Shown: in pieces, positions 10,401 to 23,765 of the stretch
Layout of the letters: each line of letters starts with the position of its first letter
Numbering within the stretch: position 1 is the first letter of the stretch
Assembly (NCBI GenBank): GCA_030704615.1
Contig: CM060732.1
Span: 19,342,001 to 19,406,000 of the forward strand
DNA length: 64,000 bases
Reading direction: 5' to 3'
DNA from: Takakia lepidozioides
Lineage: Eukaryota; Streptophyta; Takakiopsida; Takakiales; Takakiaceae
Notes under the pieces: generated by a model
The model's database searches: none
What the model saw: the letters and a program-made list of their open reading frames with translations, nothing else
What the model was told of the DNA's origin: nothing
Translations under genes and position numbers: made by a program

Positions 10401-13400
10401 ATTATGCTTGGGGGTGCCTAGTAAGAATCTTGAAGTTGTGGACTATTATATGACAACTAGGTCCAAAAAACAATTGCGGGCTCATCTAAATAGTATTCCA
10501 CTTTTGGAGCAGATACCTTTCAACCTAGACAAGAACAACAAGAATGGCACTCCGTTTGGGTGTACCAATGAAGGAATGTTGTCATTGTTTGCATGAAAGG
10601 AATTTCCATTTCACAATGGAAATGTCTTTGTGCACTCAGTGTGTTGATGGCAATACTTTTTGTGGTCTTGCAGAACTTCTGACAGTGAACTATCTTTGTG
10701 TAGTCACATTCATGTATGGGTTGTGAGCTTTTGTTTCCTTATGTTGTCGTTGTGATTGCTTGGAAACTCACCAATCTCAAAGCAAATTATGGAGTGGAGA
10801 GTGCACAACAAGATCATTACATTAAGGGGATTATCTTTGCTGAGCTTTTCGGATTTTTCGCTTAACACAGAACTCCAGTGGGCATATGTAGATGTGAGTC
10901 TTGGCATGATCACATGAGGCCTAATGTTTTGTGACGTTTGTGACAGGAATGGCCCAAATTTTAGCAACCACACCTTTGGATGTAGAACAAAAGGAGTTGG
11001 TGGATGCTATGGTGTTCAGTGGGGATGTATTACTTGCCATCATCTCGGACATTCTTGATCTCAGCAAAGTTGAGGCAGGTTGGTTAATAGCCTTCTTGGT
11101 ACTGGATATCTAAGGTTTTGTGGATCTGATGTCTGAGGATATGCTTCTGTGGAGCTCTAATTGAATGTTAGTCCTTTATGGGAGAGACGTTCGGTTGGAT
11201 TGTCCCAGTACGCGTATGCTTTTCAAGAAATCAAGAATTGTACTCCAGACTTGCAAGTACATATATGATATTTCAGCTCTCTCTCTTTGCAACGTATGAC
11301 TAATATCAGATATCCTAAGTTAATCAACTCTATATCTTGGAAGCAGGATCGCCCTGTCAAACAGGCTAAGTATGTCCGTGTTCTCTATGATTTGAATGCT
11401 AGAATGATGTCTTGGCTGAGCCTTCCCATGTTGACACAGAAAGTTAGTATGTTTGCACCCTCTGCTTGGAGTCAATGGGAAGTTATGACAGCTGGTCACT
11501 GTTGTATAGGATGTAGTGGGTCTGTCTTGTTCTCATGGATTGACTCTCTAAGTGATGGGATAGCTTTCATTTCCCTCCTTTTTCTCGTTGTTTCTTTTCC
11601 TTGTGATTTTGTCCTGGTGTGTATGTTTCATTGCAAATGCTCTTCTTTACGGTGGATGTGGTGATCTTTCATCTTTGTGATATATATTCCAGCACAGAGC
11701 CATGGCTTGTCAGGTGGAGAGACTAAGTCCAGACTCTTTGGCTTTGGGTGATGTAGCCTTTGATCCTCCTTGTCGTACTATACATGCAAACAACTATCGC
11801 TTAGAAGGTTGAGACTTAGGTCCACATTCTTCCAGCTTTTGTGAGCTGACTGGTGGAAACCAATGGCATGCACTGGCTTGTTGTTCATCAGACAGGAGAT
11901 AGTGTGAGAGAATTTGCATCCCTCTCTAGGTAGTGTGCATGTCCATGGCCTTAGGTTTCTCACATGTGCTGAAGGTACAATGGAGTTGGAGGAGAGCGAG
12001 TTCAATCCCAGATACGTTGTAAAGCATGTGGTGAGGACAGCCATAGCTGCTACAAGGGAGCGTGGAATCAGCATTCAAGCATATATTGCAGATGATGTTC
12101 CTTCTGTGGTAACATTTGAATCCCTGTGTGCTGAAGTACATAAGTTTGGGTGATTTTTTGTAGCACTATACCCACTTTGTATAAGATTGGATCCTAATGC
12201 ATACTGGAAATCTCTCCCTGTAAGGATCCACCTTGCTGCAAATTTTGTTTTCTGATTTCTACATTGGGCTTCCCAGGACGCAGTGTTTTTCCATTCCTTT
12301 GTTTCTTTGTGTCTTTCTTTCTTGTCTCCTCTCTCTCATTTCATTTCATTTGTTCTTCCTCTGTCCCTGGTGGCCCTAGTGGAGGTTATAGATTTTCTTC
12401 TTCTCCATCTCTCTGTTTACTTGGCCCGCTAGGCATCCCATGTGTACAAAAGATTCTGTCTTTCTCTCGCTATTACCTGTCCAGGGACAGCCAATGAGAC
12501 CTTACTGAGGTCTTTCATTAGGACCTGAAATGCCCTGCAGCTCTCTACCTTAGAGAATCTCTTAACGTTGAACCTTGAATGTGATTTTTGGGTTGCTTGC
12601 TGAGGGCCCCTCTTTCTTCTTGTATGATTCCTTCTTTTGTCTCTCATAAGCTATGTGGGCTTCTCATTGACGGCATAAAGTTCCTTTCCTTCCGGTTTCT
12701 TTCCTTTATCACTCCAGCTTAGATCACCTTCACAAGTTGAGTAGTTTTTAGATGTGCTGGAGGCTGGTTATCTTTTTTAATCTTTTCACAACAAGTTCCT
12801 TGGGTCATCACAAGGGAGAGGAAAGCAAAAACAGAGTTTATTAGGCTCTCCCATTGCCATATGTTTTTTTCAGAAATGGGAATGTGTTTTATTTGCGTAC
12901 AATGTTGGCTAGACATCTGCACACCTGGTGTGCAATCATGTTGACAGAGAATTACTGATTATCAGGTCATTGGTGACCCTCTCCGCCTCAAGCAAGTCAT
13001 CACGAATCTGGTGATTCCTTCACCCCAGCCTTAGCTCTATTCAACTGCAACTTAAAGACGAGTGATTTGATCTATCAAAACCACCATTCAGCACACCACC
13101 CATCCACATGGAGGATCAGACAGTCTTTTCAATATCGTACTTCATGTTCTGAGTTGTTGCCAGTGCAAATGCGGACAGGTGAGGACCGTCAAGCATAGTA
13201 AGTAATACTGGTAAACTTTTGAAACTTAGCTGGTAGGAGTAGTTGTCCGATTTACATTGCTGTATGCTGTGTGGCTATATTCAAGTTGTTTGCTTGAACA
13301 AAATCAAACAGGTGTTCAATGCAGTCAAGTTCACCAAAAGGGGCTATGTCAAGGTGGGGGTTCGGACATTGAAACCCCACATTCCACGGCTTAAGACTCA

Positions 13401-16400
13401 GCTATCTGTAGGCTCTACAAGCAGTTCCAGTGAAGTTGTTGGCATGGATCCTGACTTTGGCGAGGCAGAGAAACCTGCATCAAGCTTTGTGTACACTCGT
13501 GCTGGAGGTGTGCAGAGGAGAGAATGTTCTCAGGAAGCAGGACTTCCCAATGAGTGGGACCCGCTTCTGGAGGGGGGCCGGAGAGATATTCCAGAACTGG
13601 TAACAGTTGAGGGAGATGCACGTGGCTTTTGTCAAGGTGGTCCCCTTTATCAAAGCAGCAGTTGAATACTGGTTATGCAAGTATTGACTTCTTCTGTTCT
13701 CAATTCAAGCTCTATCACTCTCTAGTGTCGGGTGGGTTGAGGTTTCAAAGTGTTTCATGCACATTGCATTCATGATCTTCAAATCTTGGTTGACACTTGT
13801 AATAGATTGACTCTTTCGTTCCTACAAGTGAGGCATTCAAGTAGCAATTGGCCTTGTGTAAGCATAATTTCTGTTGAAAGAAGACCGTTCTTGTGTCAAG
13901 TTTGTCTACACTGTTGTTTTTCCTCATTTAGTTGAAGGTGGTAGCTGTTCATCAATTTCTTTTACACTGAAAGCAAGAGTCTTGGGGTAGATGGGGCAGT
14001 AAGACAAGACCACACTGGGGTAGCCAACATTCGGAATACTATTATCAAGGTGCACAGTGCGGGAGATTTAATTCTGGACTCCTTGCGGCGAGTTCATGGA
14101 CAGGTGCGTGTTTATGCAGGTCATATTTAATATAGGTGGTGTGACAGTCCAGTACAGCCAATGGATGTTCTGGGAAGAGAGAAACTTATTAGTACCAGAG
14201 TTGGATTACCTCCTCAACATTTGTACACAGCAAGAAAAACTGAAGTATGATAAGACCAGAAAATGTGCCGTGATCCAGGGAAAGTAGGAGGTATTGAGTT
14301 ATCGGGAATATATTACCATTGGAATTACTAGCCCTCCCAGAGCCATTGATGGGTTTTTAGCCGACTAGGATAGGTGAGACCCATCTTGAAATTTCCAGAG
14401 CACTTGAACACCAACATGACGATATGAGCATCACTTCTCCAGTGGTGGTTCCAGCTCTGCTATTGTAGCCCCAAATTTAACCGCAGTTTTGTGTAATCTA
14501 TGGCCACCCAGAGAGTGACATCTATGAGTGTGGTGGGATGAAATAGTTGCAGGGTCCTCTCTTTCGTTTTGTCTTACCAGCTATAATACTTGGTCATGCA
14601 CAGGAAGTTGAGGAGGCTGGAGTGGAGGTGGAACCTAGTAGTGACATCTGGCTTGAATATGAGATTGAGGACACTGGCATAGGTGTGTTATGGTTCGCTA
14701 AACATCTTTTTTCAAACTGTTTTAAGTATGCATGTATATTGATTTTTGGTCGTCTTTCTTGCCTTTTGAAGTGCAAAGAGGAAGGGTGGATCTAGGAATG
14801 GAAAGCGAGTGATGAGTAAGCAATAGAAAGGGGTGGGTTGGGTTATATGTGTATGTGAGTGTGTCTTATAGTCAGGCCTAGTCACACGTGGTTTCTGTGC
14901 AAAGAGACAAAAGAAGTTCATAGGAAGGTGCTGGTTGTAATCGATGTTGCGGCAAACTGTGCTGGCGAAGATTGAGCGGTCCATCTAAGGTTCCCTCGGG
15001 GCTTGTTTGTGAAGGCATACCAAGGGAGGCATTCCCCACATTGTTTGAGAAATTTACACAAGTCCATTCATCAACTACACGGAAGTATGGAGGAACTGGT
15101 TTAGGTTTGGCGATCTGCAAGCAGCTGGTATGCGTTCCTAGAGTCCTTGATGGATTCATCAAGATATTGAACAACGATCTAGTTAGAGCTGCATCAATTT
15201 TAGGATTTTCTTTCTGTTCGCACTATATATGACACCTGTCCTCTCCTGTTTGTAAGCACCCTGTCCCTTCCTTGCATTTGTTTTGATTGATGGCGGGGAT
15301 GTGCTCTGGAAGGTTGATTGAGTACACCCGAGAGTGTGTCCTTCACATATACAAGTGTTGGGTCAAATGTCATGGCCAACAGTTGCTGTGTAACAGCAGC
15401 ATAATATAAGAGACATTGGTGATATGGAGCCTTCTTGCAGGCTGATCAGGAAGTTGCCATAGCTTGTCAGAGCTGACTATCAGTTTTTGGCTACAGGCAG
15501 TGGCAATCCAGCTGATAAACTGACCGACACTGGATTTTCAATGCAGAATTGCCAGTTAATATGCAGGGCAGCAGCTAGCTGATCAGCTGTAGTCACAGTT
15601 TGATCAATAGCTCACCATATTTGTATACGTCAGGAAGAATAAATATTCTGTCTCTCTTCCCCTACACTGACTATAGGCATCAGCAATCAAGAATTATCCA
15701 ATAATTCATATCAGCTAGAAGTGTCAGGGTCATCAGATAGTTTCCCTGAATACTCCAGCACCATGGATCTTCCATCTTCTGGCCTTGCACAGGGAGTTGG
15801 CCAGCTTGAAGGAAGTTCTCAACAGGAGCAATGGGCAATCAACCTTAAAAGCCCTATATTCTGCAACACTACTGGAACTTCTTGAAGGTAGATGGGTGGG
15901 GTTCTGGTAATGTAGTGCCCTGTCCGCTTAAGAGCTTCAGAGTATGTGATCTATATAGTTCTGAATGGATTTAGTGGATCTTTTGTGTGTCTGACGTAAT
16001 ATCTTAAAATGAGTGGGGTGAAACTTGTCTGTTCCAGGTGGAACTGATGGGTGGTCAAATCTCAGTTTCCAGCAATGTGGGGAAGGGCTCCATATTTACC
16101 TTCTCGGTGCGTTGTAAACGCCCTTCTCCACCAATAGGTGTGGCCATCATCAAGTCAGTTAGTGAAACGCGGCTCAAGGGAAATCTCTCTCATTCTACAG
16201 CTCGTGTGCGTAAGCTGCAAGCAGGCATGCCAAGTCCTTCCCCCACATTCAAGAAGTGCATAAACTTCCAATCCTCAGATGTTGTTGTCACAACTTCACA
16301 AAAGAAACTTCCAAGAGGCTCATTAAAGTTGCGCAACTGCAATGATGCTGAGGGTATTTGTCCGATGGGCTGGGAGGAATGCACGTTAAATATGAAGGGG

Positions 16401-18063
16401 GGCTCAACATGGGCTCCATGGTGTCCGTGGGATTCAAAAGAGAACAAGGATGGTGATGGTGCACTGACATGGCGGGGCAGAGCTGTTAGTGCACTTAGAA
16501 GGACGCGTAGTGGCCCCCCTCGAATTGAGTGCTCATTGATGGCAGATCTGGAGGACACAAAATTGCTGCCAATCATTTACAGTAGTGCTCCCATTGGGGA
16601 GAAGAAGACCCCACTGCTACTTCTGGCAGAAGATAACAAAGTGAGTTTTATGCAAGCCTCTTGACCACCATGATTTGGACAGATCATCATGGATACAGGC
16701 CTCTTAATTTCTAGGAGGATGTCATCACTAGGAGGTGAATAAGTTTATCCAAGAACACAAATCCTTAGTGAGGTCCAAGAGAGAGAGGTAGATAATGGTT
16801 GTCTTCTATGTGCATCGAAGAAGGAATCCGCTAAGAAGGGCTTATTGTTAATTGTCACAAAATGAAAACACATCCAATGATGATTGAACCCCAACACCCC
16901 TATTGCTACTAAAGTAATTGTTGTGTTGGGCCATTGTGCAATGTTTTGTTAGTATTTTTATGAGGTTGTGTTATAGAGAGGATAGTGAAGAATTGGGTTA
17001 TGGAAACTCAGTCCATTTTTAAATTTTTTGTTGAAGAATGGAGTGGTTGAAACAGACAATTGATTGTATAGTTGTAATTTGAATGGGTGCAGGTCAATGT
17101 GATGGTCGCACTGTCAATGCTGAAGCGACTTGGATTTGCAGCGGATGTCGCCTACAATGGGCTGGAAGCAGTGAAAGCTCTACAAACCAAGCACTATGAT
17201 CTTGTAATTCCCACCCCCTGTTTCCTTTTAAGAAGTGAAGGCAAGTAAGACTGTTCGAGAATATCATGTCACATTTTATAATATCAAGTGATAAAGTGCT
17301 GTCTCTGCAACCAGATTGTGAATGGTTGGGTGAGTGCTGTTCTCTAGCAAGGTGTGCTGTACTTTTGCGGCAGAAAACCTTGCAAGATATGGGCAGGGGA
17401 TTGATTGATTTGTTGGCTTTCCTTTCAGGAGGGTGAGGGTCTGAGGAAGAGAGCATGAAAAGAGTGATTAAATGCAGTTTTGATACTACAGAAGAGAATG
17501 AAGCAGTCTTTTCAATCACATGAATCCCTTGCAGTAGCTTGATGATTTGGAAAAATAGATGTGTCATAGTGAAGGAGTAAAGAGTGACCAAGTCATGGTT
17601 TCCAAAAGTGGACCGAAGCTCTATATCAGGAATGAATACCATAAAATGCTTGTTGTTTTTGGGGAGAGGTAAACAGGTGTTGATGGACATATGCATGCCA
17701 GTCATGGATGGGCTGGAGGTTACAAAACTTATTCGGAAATTTGAGCGATTTGGCTATTGGGATAAGGACATCATTCAGGCAACCTCACCAGACAGTGGCT
17801 CAAATAGGCACAGACATTCTTACAGTGAGATAACCTCTTCAGAGCTGGCAACAGGGAAAGGATTACCAAATGCACAATTTGTGTGGGGAAGGAGACAAAA
17901 GCGTTTGCCAATAGTGGCCATGACGGCAAATGCACTCTCTGATTGTGAGGACCAATGCTCAGCGACAGGGATGGATGGTTTCATGACCAAGCCTGTCACA
18001 TTCAAGAAGCTTAAAGATGTTCTTGATCTTTTTCTGTCTGAGAAGTCCTCGAGTGTTATATGA
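7471..18063 (+). CDS. PAS-domain hybrid histidine kinase (AHK5/CKI2-like, bryophyte PHK-like)
   Basis: Fourteen exons join in frame: 7471-8604, 8886-8922, 9117-9347, 9506-9599, 10228-10305, 10947-11078, 11975-12108, 12966-13010, 13317-13599, 14604-14682, 15015-15127, 16038-16640, 17093-17203 and 17677-18063. The N-terminus is Ser/Pro-rich with a short leucine-containing coiled stretch. A PAS domain follows ([14 protein letters not shown] to [14 protein letters not shown]), then a coiled linker. Then come the H box [12 protein letters not shown] with the phospho-accepting His, N box ([20 protein letters not shown]), DTGIGIP and [13 protein letters not shown]. The C-terminal receiver has AEDNK, the phospho-accepting Asp in [17 protein letters not shown] and the KPV lysine. 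No transmembrane segment is seen, so it is probably soluble. The role is a His-Asp phosphorelay feeding HPt proteins. Transmitter and receiver resemble Arabidopsis AHK5, but the PAS domain places it nearer the PAS-histidine kinases known from mosses and liverworts. The start ATG is the first in the long exon and could lie further upstream. Confidence 0.9.
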
Positions 18064-19690
18064 TGAACAATTCAGGGACTTAAGCTGGCACAGACAATTT
18101 GTCACACTGAACCCACATCATTCAAAATTTTGAGGATGTTGATAACGTTCGAGTTGAGAGGTATGCAACCAGCTTGCTTTGCTGAAGAATTTCTGGATGT
18201 GTGTTCCAGTCCATGGCAAGAAAGGAGGGCACTGTTGCTCTATGAGTCAGACCTCTTGTATTATTTGCAGAGTTTGAAATGCCATTGGATCTATTCGTTG
18301 GTTGGGAATATGATGAAGCTTGCAGTGCCGCAAGAAGAAAGGAGTTTGGTGGGAAGCTCACAACATATGCATCTGAGGCTGTAGGTCAAATCTTTGAACC
18401 AATATTACAGTGTGCTTCTCAGAAGTCAGAGTGCATTAAATTCCTTTAGTCTAGTTTAGTCAAGGCTGGGGCACTTTGCTGATGTAGTTGTAGCTGCAGA
18501 TCTACATTTTCATGCTTCTATAGATTTTCTTATACGTTCAAGGGATGAGAGACATGGTAAGTCAGGTTTGTCACAAAGTCCTCTTTGTATACTACAAAGC
18601 ATCAAAGTAATTGCCACTGTAGCAATCAGCCCCTGAATTCATAGTGTTGGGGAGAGCTGCAGGTTCTTGTGGTAATATGCATCTCTAATCTTTGTACAGC
18701 TACTGATAGCAGTTTTTTCTCATGCTATCAGTGCAGAATGAGAGATAGGTAACAAAGCTTATTTTGTAAGGGGACAAGACTTTCAGTGAGCAAAGCCTCC
18801 AACTGCCATGACCAGCATTCTGGCTATACAAGGAAAGTTGATGCCAGATGACTGATTGGATTGGTGACCAAAAGCCAGCACCTCGCAGTATGGATTGTTA
18901 AACCAGAGTAAGCCTCTGGTCATAAGCATCTCTTTTGACAGGCTTGACATGCAGATTACATTTGGTTCTAGTAGCAGCTTTTGCAAGTCTGGTTTTGGTG
19001 TCAGGAGAATGCAATGTTGCTCACAGGTGGATTTGCAAATCCTTATGGCCAGGTAGTTGCCACACATGTAGAAGGAGGATTTGAGTAGAGGTATGTGCCA
19101 AGAAGCTGCTTTAGGTACTATAGAGGAAGGTGAAAGAAGTTTTACGGGTGAATTATGTGTCTGAAGATTACTTTGGGCACCATTAGGCACTCTGTAGGAA
19201 GGGTGGTGGGCAAGAGAAGGTGTGCTCATTCCAGGTGATGTTCATTCCAGCTGGGGTATTGTAGCCAGTAGCCCTCCTACCTTGTACAGATGTTTGGGTG
19301 GGTATGCTAATCTGGCAAGTCTCATGAAGTTAAAACGCACAAATGTCACCCAGAAGGCAGCATGCCTGTGGTCAAAGAAAGGATTTTACAGGATGCATCA
19401 TATTGTACCACATGGCTTCTCAGTTTGAAAGCAACATCTCCTGATATGTCCTAGTATTTGCAATGAACTGGAAACCTGCTGATCCCCAAAGCCCAATTAA
19501 TCTCAAGGATGGACTTAAAAGTGCGATGTTGCATAAGCTACCATAGAGAGTCCAATACGAGCCATAACAGTGGAACTAATATATGATGGAAGTTTTGCGT
19601 GATGTAATTTGTGTGCATGACCATTCTTCACAGTGCAAGATGGTTTTCCTTGTTCTAATGAAAACTACTGCAGATGGAAAAAAAGCTGTT
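18064..19690. other. 3' flank of the kinase gene, no gene seen
   Basis: Probably the 3' UTR and then intergenic DNA. A 148-codon minus frame at 18783-19229 has no recognisable domain or supporting splice structure, so it is not called. Confidence 0.5.
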
Positions 19691-20985
19691 GCCTTGCTAA
19701 GTTGATGATGGCCGGTGCCTATCATAAATGTCTCTGATCCTTGAACTCTATGGACATCCAAACCGTGTGATGATATTTTCATAGAGAAGTTTGGCTGTTG
19801 AACTCCAAGTGTTGTGGCGCGCTTTGGCCTCTACCCATCTGGTAGTGTAGTCAGTGATGATGTACTCCTTCTGAGTGTTCCTTGCTGGTGGTTCAATGGG
19901 TCCCACAAAATCCAGTCCCTACCAACAGTCCTAAGTTATTGGTAGTGTAGGATGCATGGATCCTTTTCCTTGTTTGTTCAACAGATCCCATTCTTTGACA
20001 AATGTCACATTGTTGGTAGTGGGTATGAGCGTCCCCAAAAATAGTGGGCCACCATATCCTACTCACAGAATCTTCCTAGTAGTGTGGTCTAAGCTGAAAT
20101 GTCCTTATGCTAGTCCTTTCGTATAATTCCTTCATCACTTGCCTATTGACTCATCTTCGCAAGATGGAATCGATTCCTTGTTTGTAGAGAACTCACTTAA
20201 TCAGGGTCTATGGTAGGGTTTGCTTCTGTCATCTATGGTGTAATCTTGTGGAAAACGTGCTGTCTTTAAGTAGTATTTGACTGGCCACTGCCAATCTTCT
20301 GAATCATTGTGATCACAATCTTTAGGTTCTTCCTTTGTGACTGAGTAAGCTCCAATGCTTAACTCACGAATGCCTTGGGTAACCTGTTCTAATTCTTTTT
20401 TGTTTGCAGGGTTGGTTTCTTTGGAGTTATCTTCACTATCTTCTTCCAATAGATTGAGGGGTTCCAGAGGATCATAGTCTTCTTGAAATACTCCCGAAAA
20501 GGTCCAATGTTTCATCTCGCGTTTGTGGCTGAACTGCAAACAAGAACTGTTTTGGGAGTTGGTCTTCCACTCCTGTTATTGGTTCTCCTATAATAATTCT
20601 CAGTAGTGATCGGCTATGAATGCAGTCTTCCTAGTTTATGTACCACTTTGAAATCATACTCGCGAAGTGGTAGGAGTAGCCACCAAGCTCTACTCTACTA
20701 CTAGCTTGTGGTCGATTTGCCCAATGAACTAGGGCATGATGATCCACAGTTAGTTTAAACCGATTGTCTAGAAAATAGTGTCAAATCGAAACTTCTGATT
20801 GGCATTGATCATGGTCAATGCCTCTCTTTCTGTGGTGCTATAATTTTTTTCAGCAGAGGTTAGTAACTTGCTGGCATAATATGTAGGTGAATCCAATGTT
20901 ATAGCACCTATAGCTATGCCTGAGGGATTATATATCAAGTTACCAATCAGGGTACCAAGAGATGACATCAAAACTTTCATGTATC
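19690..20985 (-). mobile_element. Ty3/gypsy retrotransposon remnant (RNase H-integrase)
   Basis: Read on the minus strand: an RNase H segment (PTYYASKLLTSAEKNYSTTE near 20900, then LTVDHHALVHWAN); a zinc-binding integrase N-terminus (WWPTIFGDAHTHYQQCDICQ near 20030, HHCC type); and the integrase core start (GLDFVGPIEPPA, YIITDYTTRWVEAKA, LLYENIITRFGCP near 19770). The frame is broken by stops and shifts, and the segment after the first core motif is lost. Reverse transcriptase, gag and LTRs were not found nearby. It is an inactive fragment. Confidence 0.85.
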
Positions 20986-20989
20986 TGGC

Positions 20990-21800
20990 AAATGTTCTAA
21001 CATGCAGATTTTACAGAGTACTTGGAAATTATTGGCTTGAGGATGAATTCAATGTACATGAATTGATATTTTTGAAACGGATTTACTGTTTGTAGGCATA
21101 ATGTAAGAACTTAATGCAAGCATGCGAGCTCTGGAAGCATCGTACACCGGTCTGGAGCCCGTCAAATATTCCCACCCCCTCTCAAGAGTGACACAGATTG
21201 GAGTTACATCAAACACCAGAGTGACACGAAATGGGGTGACACAAGTAGTTTGAGTAACACCAAAGCAACATTAAATACCGGAGTGTCACGGAAGGAAGTG
21301 TAACTCACACTTGGTATCACAAAAATTTGACCAAATATGCAAAATACAAAGAGGAAGTGATGTCAGACACCGAAGTGTAACAGAATGGGGTAACGTAATT
21401 GAGGTGACACGGACCTGTCTGATACAGATCAAGGTGACTTAGATGAGGTGACATAGCAATCGAGCCAAAATCGAATCCTGCTACCATCGCTATCACGACT
21501 ATTCCTCATTAATTAATAGCTAACAACATTTTAAAGTATTTAATAGTGAATCCGGGATAAGAGGGGTTTGGGGGGATTTGACAAGGGGGTCCTAACGGAG
21601 GAGCTGACGCTGCCAAAAACTGATAAAACTAATGTCACATTGTGCGCTTGCATTAAGTTTCTATTTTATTGTTTCCTCTGTTTTTATGATCTTTTATGAC
21701 ATTTCAGTAAGCGATCCTCACGAAAGCTGCAAAGTTTTGTCAGGTTTTAGGCCTTTGTTTTTTAGGGATACTACATGAACTAGATTGTAACCCATATATA
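20990..21800. other. Intergenic DNA with recurring GTGACAC strings
   Basis: Between about 21190 and 21450 the strings GAGTGACAC, GGGTGACAC and GGAGTGTCAC recur at irregular intervals. This may be a decayed tandem repeat or part of an LTR. No gene is seen. Confidence 0.4.
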
Positions 21801-21807
21801 TATATAT

Positions 21808-21905
21808 ATGACGCCAGCCGGAGCTAGCGTAAATAAGAGCCTCTTCCCTTTGCAGCTACTGCCTCCTTCGGGGAGTGGGCTCTATTATTGTAACCCAAAA
21901 AAAAA
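21808..21905 (+). mobile_element. SINE tail, same family as 6540-6690
   Basis: Starts after a (TA)n run with GACGCCAGCCGGAGC, continues GTAAATAAGAGCC and GTGGGCTCTATTATTGTAA, and ends in an A-rich stretch. It matches the body at 6589 closely. Confidence 0.55.
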
Positions 21906-22224
21906 ACAAAAAACAGACAATGATATTTACCAAACTTCCATTGTCTACTAACCAATGTCGTAGAAACAATGATTGATACGTAAGTTGCATACTCACCATA
22001 ACGTGTATAACTACTTGACAATCACACTCTCTACTATGCATTGCTAAAATTTCTTGAATTTGTAGATGATCCATATAAGTCATTTGTTGGAGTGTGAAGA
22101 ACGAAAAGATGCTCATCACAAACAACACTCGAAACACATGATATTGTCTTTATTTCTACCATCTAAGCACACGAGATCACTTTGTACAAACAATTAGATG
22201 CTCAAACAAAGATAGAATAAGACT

Positions 22225-22315
22225 CTAGCCAAAGCCAACGTAATTAGGAGCCTGCACTAGCTTCACCTCTCAACTACTACCCTTTTTTGGGGGTGGGCTC
22301 TATAAATTTTGTGAT
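22225..22315 (+). mobile_element. Diverged SINE tail, same family
   Basis: Shares AGCCAACGTAA, TAGGAGCC, an ACTAC-rich middle and GGGTGGGCTCTAT with the copy at 21808, at lower identity. Confidence 0.45.
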
Positions 22316-23129
22316 GATAATTCTAATGACAACTGAAAAGTTGGGGATTAGTTTTAGTGTAGAATAAAATGGGGGTAATTGGGTCAACCGATTACTTAAA
22401 TGTGTGGATTTATGGGGACTAATTTCGAGTCCTTTTCTGTGTTGGTCTACTTGTTTCCCTCGAAACTTTCAGATCCTGCAGATGTAATAAGTTATTTTTT
22501 TCTATCTTTATTTATTTCTCTCTTTCTCTCTCTCATGCTTTGTGGAATAACATAATCGACTAATATCACAAATGCAGCTACAGAGGACAAGAGAATGGAC
22601 ACCAGACCTCAAGCTACAGCTCAACGCAGTCAGCAAAATCAACATTAGCCATCAATTCTTCTGTATTCCTTAGTCGAACAGCTACACGCACCCGCCTATA
22701 CACTTCTGTTTCTTCCAAGGTTACAAAGAATCCTGCAAGCATCTGCACCCTCGCCATCGCTACTCTTGCCATCGCTACTCCTGCGAGTCCCGCCCGCAAG
22801 GACCCGCTTGCTCTCAAGACATCAAATTCATCCATCTAACATCATCCATCTAACATTATCCAATTATCTCCACACGAGGGGCTCGAAGGTGGTTCCATTT
22901 GCAAATGGACACAGACATGGTAGACATTCAGAAGATGACTGTGGAGCGCAGAAGGCAATCTGGGGGCGAAATACTACGAGGAGGCTCATGCTATTCTATA
23001 TGTGGTCGATTTGAAGCCAATCCAAGTTTTATCTTGATTTTACCATGTAGGAAAATAGATTTTATCTCATATCCATATTTACTATGAGGTAAATCCTAGA
23101 AGAATTACCTTAAAAGGATTCGGGCAATC

Positions 23130-23765
23130 CTTCCTACCTTCCCTGTGTGGGTTTTAGAAATGCAGTGTTCCCAGTGCTTTGTAGCAAAGTGACAGAGCTT
23201 TTTGTGGATATGGATACTCCTTTCAAAGATGGTATTCCAGGACGTCATTGGTGGGAAGACTTTCTTAAGCATCACCTAGAACTGATCATTCGGAAGACTC
23301 ATGAGGCCATTAACAAGGAGAGGGCTGCTGAAATGCAACGTGTGGTGGTTGAACGGGGATTGAACAATTTTATTGTGACCTTTCAGTTCTGTATTCGAAA
23401 CTTGACCACACAGCCTCGTCAAACATTTGGAATGCTGATGAAACTGACTGTGAAGCGGGTTACATCAAAAGTCTTAGCTACAGTGCCCACTAATCGAGAA
23501 CATGTAAGTGTTTTGGTTAAATTGTGTCAATGCAGCTGGTCAGTCAATTCCAAAGTGTACTTGTTTAAAGGGGTATGTGCAAATGTTGATTATATAGAGC
23601 TTTGTGAGGATAGGGCCCAAATGGCTATGGCCAAAAAAACATTCATGACTACTAAAGTCTCCGCTGATTGGTTACATCATTAATTTCAAGCAGAATGTCC
23701 CTGAAGGTCTTCATGTAGACAATAAACATCTACTAATAGTAGATGGTCATGGATCACATGTAGCA
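23130..23765 (+). pseudogene. Pogo/Tigger-like DDE transposase fragment
   Basis: The frame from 23147 carries a CENP-B/Tc5-type DNA-binding segment (GIPGRHWWEDFLKHHLELII, then HEAINKERAAEMQR). After a frameshift near 23682 comes the core segment NVPEGLHVDNKHLLIVDGHG, whose second Asp region (LLIVDGHGSH) is typical of the pogo superfamily. The fragment stops abruptly at about 23765, where the ParB/methyltransferase-like gene begins; the rest of the catalytic core is not found after that gene. Frameshift and truncation make it inactive. Whether its host element once mobilised the adjoining sequence is unknown. Confidence 0.75.

Noticed and set aside
18783-19229. 148-codon minus frame after the kinase gene
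   Set aside because: No domain, no signal peptide and no neighbouring exons; likely chance.
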